DNA of 38,292 nt from Vulcanimicrobiota bacterium (GTDB lineage Bacteria; Vulcanimicrobiota; Vulcanimicrobiia; Eremiobacterales; Eremiobacteraceae): assembly GCA_019235715.1 (NCBI GenBank), contig JAFAKE010000035.1:1-38292 (forward strand), in the 5' to 3' direction. Within the stretch, counting starts at the first letter, position 1. Each line of letters begins with the position of its first letter. This document shows positions 33,229-38,292 of this stretch, piece by piece. The notes under the pieces are model-generated. The model had not been told where the DNA came from and did not search any database. It was given only the letters and a program-made list of their open reading frames with translations. Position numbers and translations under genes: made by a program.

Positions 33229-34164
33229 ATGTCCACCATGCTTGATGCCGTCGAGGAGGCGCAGCGCAATATCGCCTCCGTCGCGCTTCGCACTCCATTA
33301 GTGCGCTGCCAGGCCGACAGTGATCCAGAGGTCTGGCTCAAACTCGAAAACCTGCAGCCGATCGGCTCATTCAAGATCCGCGGGGCTGCGAACGTCATCG
33401 CGCACACAGCGCGCGAACGTCTCGAACGCGGCCTGCTCACCGCCTCGGCCGGCAACATGGCGCAAGGCGTGGCGTTTTGTGCACGCAGGCTTGGCGTGCC
33501 GGCGACGATCGTCGCGCCCGAAACGGCGCCGCAGACGAAGATCCGCGCCGTCGAACGCCTCGGGGGCCGCGTCATCACGGTTCCATTCGCCGAATGGTGG
33601 CGTACGTTTGAAACGCGCAGCTACCCGGGCGTGGACGCGACATTCATCCACGCCTTCGACGACCCACACGTCATGGCAGGCAATGGTACGATCGCGCTCG
33701 AGCTGCTCGAGGAGTTACCATCTCTCGACGCCGTCGTGATCCCTTGGGGCGGCGGCGGCCTTGCATGCGGCATCGCCGCGGTGTTGCGCAAACGCGCAGC
33801 GCACGTGCGCATCTACGCTGCCGAAGTTGAGAGCGCCGCGCCGCTTGCCCCGTCGCTTGCGGCGGGTGAGCCGCAAACAGTCGACTACGCCGCCTCTTTC
33901 GTAGACGGCATCGGCGGCAAGACCGTCTTTCCCCAGATGTTCGCCCGCGCGCGCGAGCTGCTGGACGGTTCGATTGTCGTGTCGCTTGCAGACGCGGCGG
34001 CTGCGATGAAGTTGGCCGCCGAGCGCAACCGCATCGTGATCGAGGGGGCCGCCGCGTGCGCGCTCGCGGCCGCGCTTTCAGGTCGCGCAGGCAATGGCGC
34101 GGTCGTCGCCATCATGTCCGGCGGCAACATCGACCTCGACACGTTCGCCGAACTTGTCGGGTAG
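33229..34164 (+). CDS. PLP-dependent threonine/serine dehydratase (fold type II)
   Basis: The 311-residue product matches the threonine dehydratase / serine racemase group. It has GSFKIRGAAN with the PLP-binding lysine (K49), TASAGNMAQGVAF, the phosphate-binding glycine loop WGGGGLACG and the C-terminal SGGNIDLDTFAEL. It deaminates threonine or serine to a 2-oxo acid, or acts on a related amino acid; there is no C-terminal regulatory ACT domain, so it is the catabolic or short type. The start is uncertain: ATG at 33229 or 33238 fits the family, and the upstream ATG at 33187 has no ribosome binding site. Divergent from the gene on the left; the next gene starts 66 bases after. Confidence 0.9.
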   Translation: MSTMLDAVEEAQRNIASVALRTPLVRCQADSDPEVWLKLENLQPIGSFKIRGAANVIAHTARERLERGLLTASAGNMAQGVAFCARRLGVPATIVAPETAPQTKIRAVERLGGRVITVPFAEWWRTFETRSYPGVDATFIHAFDDPHVMAGNGTIALELLEELPSLDAVVIPWGGGGLACGIAAVLRKRAAHVRIYAAEVESAAPLAPSLAAGEPQTVDYAASFVDGIGGKTVFPQMFARARELLDGSIVVSLADAAAAMKLAAERNRIVIEGAAACALAAALSGRAGNGAVVAIMSGGNIDLDTFAELVG

Positions 34165-34230
34165 GAAAGTCACGACGAGCCAATCGAATGCCGCCTCGCC
34201 GGACGGGGATTTGACGAGGAGAGGCCTCTT

Positions 34231-34920
34231 ATGCCCGGGATTTATCCATCAGATTATGGGCTCTTGCTCATCGCCGCAAAAATCGCGCCATCGTTGACGT
34301 CGGCGCAGACCTGTCTAAAAGATGCAACGTCGGCGTTGGTCTACGCAAGCGACACTGAACATGCGTCCGGCACGATCATCCGCGACTTGCGAAGCGATAT
34401 CCGTGAGAAGCGGTATGTCGCCCCATATCTGACGGTTACGAAGTGGCAGGAGAGGCTATTGAAACAGTTCCCGGAGCTTGCCGGCAAGGTCAAACAAGAC
34501 TATGAGGCCGTTGCCGGCGAAGCCGACGAATCTTTGAAGTATTCTGTGAAACAAAATGACGAGACGCTCGAAGTTTTTGCGGTGCGGCGCGAGATAAAGG
34601 ACGTTCCCGGGATCAATAAGCGCACATTCACCGAGCACATGTTCGCGGTTATCAAAGGCACCTCAGAGTGCAAAGAGCGCGCCGGCATCAAGCTCACCTC
34701 GCATTACAAGGAGTTTGAATTTTGGCTGATGGGCGACTACTCGTACGATATGATCGGGGCCACCTTCAAAAGTCATAGCATCTCAGGCATGCCGACCGGC
34801 GGCGTCATATCGTTGAATTGCTGCGCGGATAAAGCAGCTGATAAACCCGCGGGCAAAGCGGCAGACAAGCCCGCCCAAGCCGACGCACCAAAACCTAAAG
34901 GTCCTCCGAAGAAGCGTTAG
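34231..34920 (+). CDS. Hypothetical protein with lysine/proline-rich tail
   Basis: I do not recognise this 229-residue protein. It has no signal peptide or membrane segment. The first 190 residues are mixed, with SLTSAQTCLKDATSALVYAS and RTFTEHMFAVIKGTSECKER. The last 30 residues are a low-complexity tail of Ala-Asp-Lys-Pro units (AADKPAGKAADKPA...KPKGPPKKR), likely disordered. A ribosome binding site GAGGAGAGG lies just upstream of the ATG. Codon use is less GC-rich than its neighbours in places, with more AAA/AAG and TAT codons, which hints at different origin. It stands alone between the dehydratase and a membrane protein gene. Confidence 0.75.
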   Translation: MPGIYPSDYGLLLIAAKIAPSLTSAQTCLKDATSALVYASDTEHASGTIIRDLRSDIREKRYVAPYLTVTKWQERLLKQFPELAGKVKQDYEAVAGEADESLKYSVKQNDETLEVFAVRREIKDVPGINKRTFTEHMFAVIKGTSECKERAGIKLTSHYKEFEFWLMGDYSYDMIGATFKSHSISGMPTGGVISLNCCADKAADKPAGKAADKPAQADAPKPKGPPKKR

Positions 34921-35000
34921 CCTCGATTCACGTAGCGTACCGGTGACCGCATGCACCAGTTCAAAACCGTAATGTCAATGACGCAAGGGTAATCAGGCAG

Positions 35001-35528
35001 GTGCAAGACTGGTCGGCGGGTCTCCACGCCTGGCACGACTTCTATGTCTTCATGGGCGCGGCGGCAGCTACGCTCATGGGCCTCATGTTCGTCGTCATGT
35101 CCCTCGGACAACGCAGCCTCGCGAGCGAGAGGGGTTCTCAGGTGACACGCGCGTTCTTCACGCCGATCGTCGTCTTCTTCGCGACGATCATCGTTGTTGC
35201 GGCATTGATGTTGTTTCCCGACACATCACCCCACACGCTCGGCGCGCTGCTCGGCGCGGCCGCTCTCATCGGTCTCGGCTACATGATCGCAAGCGGCGCG
35301 CATGACCTGTGGCGGACGAGCGAGCTGGGCTTGGATGATCTCGTGTGGTACGTCATCTTGCCGTATGCGAGCTACGCGGGGATCGGCATCGCCGGCATCG
35401 CCACATGGAGCGAAGCGACCTTCGGTTTCCGGATCGCCGCGGTCGCAATACTCTCGTTCTTGCTGATCGGCATCCGCAACGCGTGGGATCTGGTCGTTTA
35501 CAGCATTCAGCACCCAGACCCTCATTAA
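35001..35528 (+). CDS. Multi-pass membrane protein of unknown function
   Basis: The 175-residue protein has about five membrane segments: FYVFMGAAAATLMGLMFVVM, FTPIVVFFATIIVVAALMLF, LGALLGAAALIGLGYMI, YVILPYASYAGIGIAGIA and IAAVAILSFLLIGI. The start GTG at 35001 follows CAGGCAG. No transporter signature is visible. The short loop HDLWRTSELGLDDLVWYV and a conserved-looking SLGQR after the first segment may mark a family I cannot name. It is convergent with the membrane protein gene on the right, 12 bases away. Confidence 0.78.
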   Translation: MQDWSAGLHAWHDFYVFMGAAAATLMGLMFVVMSLGQRSLASERGSQVTRAFFTPIVVFFATIIVVAALMLFPDTSPHTLGALLGAAALIGLGYMIASGAHDLWRTSELGLDDLVWYVILPYASYAGIGIAGIATWSEATFGFRIAAVAILSFLLIGIRNAWDLVVYSIQHPDPH

Positions 35529-35540
35529 CCGTCCGGCTAG

Positions 35541-36158
35541 TTACCAGATCGGACGCGTGGCGAGCACGGCGATCCCTGTCAGCAAGACGATGGAGCCGAC
35601 TAGCAGCGCCGCCATGACGATTCTACGCGCGTCGAATTTTGAACCGACGCCTGCCAGAAACGACACGGATGCGAAGAGCACCGTCAGCAAGACATAGCGG
35701 TTGCCATTTTCGCTGGCGCTCAGACCCGTTTCAAAGAAAGACTCCGCCTGGCGTTCTAGAGAGTCTGCCTGGTCGTCGGAGTCCAGATGGTACTCTTTCA
35801 TGACGAACGGCGAGCTCGGGGCGGATGATCCGGTGCGGGTGCGCGTCGCCTCCCACGCCTTGGTGGCGACTCGAAGGCGCTGCGGGAATCGCTGGCTCAA
35901 GAACGCGGCGAACTGCGTGTTTTTCGAAGCCAACGCGTCCTCGTAGGCGACGAACAGATTCACGTCGATCATCGCTTTGCGGTTGGAAACGCCTGATTGT
36001 CGCAACGATTCAGTGCGCCTGGCGCCGGCGCGCGAATACGCCTGCGACGAAGCGTTGCCCCAGCGTGCCGATTGGTACGCGCACCACGCAGACAGCACCG
36101 ACGCCACCGAAATAAGGATGATCGCCCACAGCTCAAGGCGCGCTTTCGTGTGGTCCAT
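35541..36158 (-). CDS. DUF4337-like membrane protein
   Basis: The 205-residue protein has one N-terminal membrane segment (LWAIILISVASVLSAWCAYQ), a large helical middle with RFPQRLRVATKAWEATRTR, and two C-terminal segments (YVLLTVLFASVSFLAGVG, IVMAALLVGSIVLLTGIAVL). The SAWCAYQSARWGNASS stretch after the first segment resembles DUF4337 and related proteins. Function is unknown. Upstream (36159-36254) is about 96 bases without a gene, before the PHP gene on the same strand. Confidence 0.75.
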   Translation of the reverse strand: MDHTKARLELWAIILISVASVLSAWCAYQSARWGNASSQAYSRAGARRTESLRQSGVSNRKAMIDVNLFVAYEDALASKNTQFAAFLSQRFPQRLRVATKAWEATRTRTGSSAPSSPFVMKEYHLDSDDQADSLERQAESFFETGLSASENGNRYVLLTVLFASVSFLAGVGSKFDARRIVMAALLVGSIVLLTGIAVLATRPIW

Positions 36159-36254
36159 TCGCCGTCACATTTTGGTAGCAATTTCGCGAGCCCTCCAGAG
36201 GCTGCTCGCGAGCGCAGACACGAAGCTCGGTCTAAGGTCCGGGCATGCGGAGCG

Positions 36255-36911
36255 CTACGTCGCGCTCACCCGTTGAACCGCTCGTGTTTCACGCCAGCGA
36301 ACAAGATCCGACTCTGAATGAGCGTCCGCACCGACGACGACTCTATCACGAGGGACATTATGCAAGAGCGCCGGGGCAAGGAGAGAATAGCGCAAGTTCG
36401 TCTCGATCAGGATTCCGCAGTCTGTCGCCCGCGCAAGCATTTCGGCGAAGTCCGCGTCCGTCGTTACATCCAACCCCGACTTTCGAAACCACAAACCGGG
36501 ATGGACCCATACCAGGGTCTTGTTCTCAAATTGCTTCGAGTACCGCGTGATCGCGCGGTGAAAAGCTCGTATCAGCGTTGCCCGTTCGTCTGGGAAACCA
36601 TGCTCGGCGATTCCGATCACCGAGGCGAGCTCGGCATGCTCGGGGTCGATATCGAGAGTGCCATCGGGCAGGAGTTTGGTTTCAAAACCCACCACGCCAT
36701 CGATTTGGCGCCGTTCACGCTCCTCATGAATTCGCCTCACGAATGCGCGGACGTCATACGACGGCGTGCGTCGTATGTGTTCGAGAAATATCAGCCGCTC
36801 AACGTCGTTCGCTTGCGCAAAGTCGAAGTGATCGTGAATCGATAGCTTTCCATCCGTGCGATGCGTGTGCAGATGAAAGAGGTACGGACAAGAGAACAGG
36901 TCAGATTGCAA
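36255..36911 (-). CDS. PHP domain metal-dependent hydrolase
   Basis: The 218-residue protein has the PHP metal-site pattern: HLHTHRTDGKLS (first His pair and Asp), FLEH (about residue 43), GFETKLL, WVHPGLW and GADAHSESD (last Asp-His). PHP proteins are phosphoesterases using a three-metal site; this size fits a stand-alone phosphatase such as a histidinol-phosphatase-like or tyrosine-phosphatase-like enzyme. The start is TTG at 36911, overlapping the end of the ATP-grasp gene by 11 bases, so it is translated after it. It forms a run with ATP-grasp and PIG-L genes and may dephosphorylate an intermediate made by them, by inference. Confidence 0.88.
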   Translation of the reverse strand: MQSDLFSCPYLFHLHTHRTDGKLSIHDHFDFAQANDVERLIFLEHIRRTPSYDVRAFVRRIHEERERRQIDGVVGFETKLLPDGTLDIDPEHAELASVIGIAEHGFPDERATLIRAFHRAITRYSKQFENKTLVWVHPGLWFRKSGLDVTTDADFAEMLARATDCGILIETNLRYSLLAPALLHNVPRDRVVVGADAHSESDLVRWRETRAVQRVSAT

Positions 36912-37971
36912 CTGCTGTGCCGTCGGTCACCCCGACCCCGCCCCAGAAGCGGACGAACCTGGACTCGCGATAGACTGACTCCGCGAGACCCACGCGCTCG
37001 CCAAGCAATTCTTTCAACCCCATCCAGATCACATTGAAGCCGGAGAAATAGCTCGCCACCATTGTGCCTTGAATGCGAGGATTGCACTCCAAGATCTTTG
37101 GAACGCCGGCGGCATCGAGCTTGAATTGAAACCCAAATGCGTATTTCAGATCCAGCTCTTCGGCACCCCGAAGGCTGTAGTCGCGCAGTCGCTCGTCCCC
37201 GATGCTGCGACTGCTAAACGTTATACCGGAGCGAATGACTTCTCGCGCCCGAGGAAGAGCGATCGCGCCATGCGCTCCTCGAAAGACGTCGACGGTGAAC
37301 TCCGGCCCAGGCAAGAACTCCGTCACCAGCAGCGGTGGAAAAGAGTCAGGCGGCGTTTCAAGCATCGCGAGCAGGTCTGAAAGTCCAATCTCTAGTCCCG
37401 AGGGTTTTTCGCGCAAGAATCGCTGAACGTCCCACTTCGTTTCCGTAACTACTCTTACACCTCGCATCCCATTTGACACCGGCGGCTTAACGACGATCGG
37501 AGTGCTCGGATAGCCGAAAAGGCCGGCGGCATCAAGCAACTCCGCACGATTCCGGACCATTGCGAATCGAGGAGTGGGCAATCCCAATGCCTGAAAGCCG
37601 CACACCACCGCATACTTGTCGTTCGCTCTTTCGATCGCGGCGCTTGAGGAAACCATCACGGGGATCTGCCGTTGCTCGAAGATGTCGAGCGATGTTGAGA
37701 GCCGCGCGATTTCCCGGGTTGTCTGAGGAAGTATCGCATCTATGCGATGGGCTTCGCATATGTCGAGAAGCCGATTGAGATATGTATCGTCTTCCGGCGG
37801 GGGGACGAGCGCGAATGAGTCCGTTAGGTATCGTCCCACGGCCTCGGCATTCGTGTCGACGCCCATGATGTTGACCGGTTGTTCGTCCGGATTATTGCGC
37901 AGGCAGAAGACCGTACCGCCGATCCCTGGCGCCCCAGCGCCTGTCACAAGAACGTTGATCGGGCGCTCCAT
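36901..37971 (-). CDS. ATP-grasp ligase (carbamoyl-phosphate-synthase-like)
   Basis: The 356-residue protein starts MERPINVLVTGAGAPGIGGT, a nucleotide-binding preATP-grasp domain. The ATP-grasp part shows NDKYAVVCGFQALGLPTPRF, then IVVKPPVSNGMRGVRVVTET, LLVTEFLPGPEFTVDVF and PKILECNPRIQGTM, with the metal-binding Glu and Asn. Such enzymes join a carboxylate to an amine or similar acceptor using ATP. The start ATG at 37971 follows the PIG-L stop by 12 bases; a TTG at 37980 is an alternative. Context with PIG-L and PHP suggests modification of a sugar or amino-sugar compound. Confidence 0.92.
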   Translation of the reverse strand: MERPINVLVTGAGAPGIGGTVFCLRNNPDEQPVNIMGVDTNAEAVGRYLTDSFALVPPPEDDTYLNRLLDICEAHRIDAILPQTTREIARLSTSLDIFEQRQIPVMVSSSAAIERANDKYAVVCGFQALGLPTPRFAMVRNRAELLDAAGLFGYPSTPIVVKPPVSNGMRGVRVVTETKWDVQRFLREKPSGLEIGLSDLLAMLETPPDSFPPLLVTEFLPGPEFTVDVFRGAHGAIALPRAREVIRSGITFSSRSIGDERLRDYSLRGAEELDLKYAFGFQFKLDAAGVPKILECNPRIQGTMVASYFSGFNVIWMGLKELLGERVGLAESVYRESRFVRFWGGVGVTDGTAVAI

Positions 37972-37983
37972 GATCGGCAAGGA

Positions 37984-38292
37984 TCACCAAACCATTCTGA
38001 GCGCCTCAAATGCTTCAGCCAAGAGCGCCTTGACTTGCACGCCGCGCACGCGTGCGAGACCTTCAATGAACTCTCGAGAGAAGTAGTGGCGACCCAGTTG
38101 CATTTGAGAAGCGTATTGGCGCAGTGCTTCCCACTTGGTATCTATATGCGACTGTTGAAGAACGACGAACGTATCAGCGCGAAAGGCCGTCGTGTTCCAC
38201 GGAAGTTCGTATCCCCAAATCGAGCAATTCGCGAAAGCGCGATTCGCTTCGCCATGAACGGTTTCGTGATCCTGATGCGAGTCGGCCGCACA
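37984..38292 (-). CDS. PIG-L/LmbE family deacetylase (C-terminal part; start beyond window)
   Basis: The frame is open from the right edge to TGA at 37984-37986, giving 102 residues. CAADSHQDHETVHGEANRAF is the metal-binding and helix part of LmbE/PIG-L N-acetylglucosaminyl deacetylases (Asp, His, and the following DH). It is followed by SIWGYELPWNTTAF, WEALRQYASQMQLGR and ALLAEAFEALRMVW, typical of the C-terminal part. These zinc enzymes remove acetyl groups from N-acetyl sugars. The 5' part, including the N-terminal metal motif, is beyond the window. It is the upstream gene of the ATP-grasp and PHP genes. Confidence 0.85.
   Translation of the reverse strand, partial: CAADSHQDHETVHGEANRAFANCSIWGYELPWNTTAFRADTFVVLQQSHIDTKWEALRQYASQMQLGRHYFSREFIEGLARVRGVQVKALLAEAFEALRMVW

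Noticed and set aside
1-38292. CRISPR array, rRNA or tRNA genes
   Set aside because: I saw no regularly spaced identical repeats and no cloverleaf or rRNA landmark in the gaps between genes.

Overview
The window is a GC-rich, gene-dense stretch of chromosome from a diderm bacterium. A TonB-dependent receptor, many signal peptides and a large outer-membrane beta-barrel gene show the outer membrane. The mix of DUF11-type secreted repeat proteins, secreted beta-propeller-like repeats (x-P-P-...-S-x-P-...-I), Ku and many GTG/TTG starts reminds me of uncultured soil or candidate-phylum bacteria such as Eremiobacterota/Vulcanimicrobiota (WPS-2). That placement is inference from gene style; there is no rRNA or other marker here to settle it.

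Layout, left to right. 1-3709 (minus): leucyl aminopeptidase followed by a TonB-dependent receptor that runs off the left edge. 3798-6879 (plus): a tightly overlapping purM-purN-pyk operon. 6917-9844: a small secreted protein, two tandem copies of an internally duplicated secreted protein, and a 51-residue membrane-protein candidate at the end of tsaD. 9834-10850 (minus): tsaD. 10890-14201 (plus): an eight-repeat DUF11-type secreted protein. 14205-15944 (minus): a threonyl-tRNA synthetase lacking its TGS domain, whose first codons lie in a short repeat/palindrome. 16148-25857 (plus): a five-gene operon of secreted DUF11/Cna-B-like proteins plus a 1062-residue outer-membrane barrel, probably one cell-surface assembly.

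25844-28223 (minus): ku, then a peroxiredoxin with an in-frame TGA exactly at the peroxidatic cysteine and a SECIS-like hairpin just after it, then a secreted beta-propeller-like protein. The region upstream of ku carries two imperfect LexA-box-like sites and is shared with a small winged-helix gene. 28355-36158: mixed housekeeping and hypothetical genes (SDR, DUF4126, VOC, secreted propeller-like protein, thioredoxin-like protein with CxxW, PLP-dependent dehydratase, membrane proteins). 36255-38292 (minus): a PHP hydrolase, an ATP-grasp ligase and the end of a PIG-L deacetylase, which look like part of a glycoconjugate or small-molecule pathway continuing beyond the right edge.

The strongest unusual signals are the candidate selenocysteine peroxiredoxin (26904-27344), the DUF11/beta-barrel surface operon (16148-25857), and the truncated thrS fused to a repeat. 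No rRNA, tRNA, CRISPR array or complete insertion sequence was seen. No stretch longer than about 210 bases lacks a gene.
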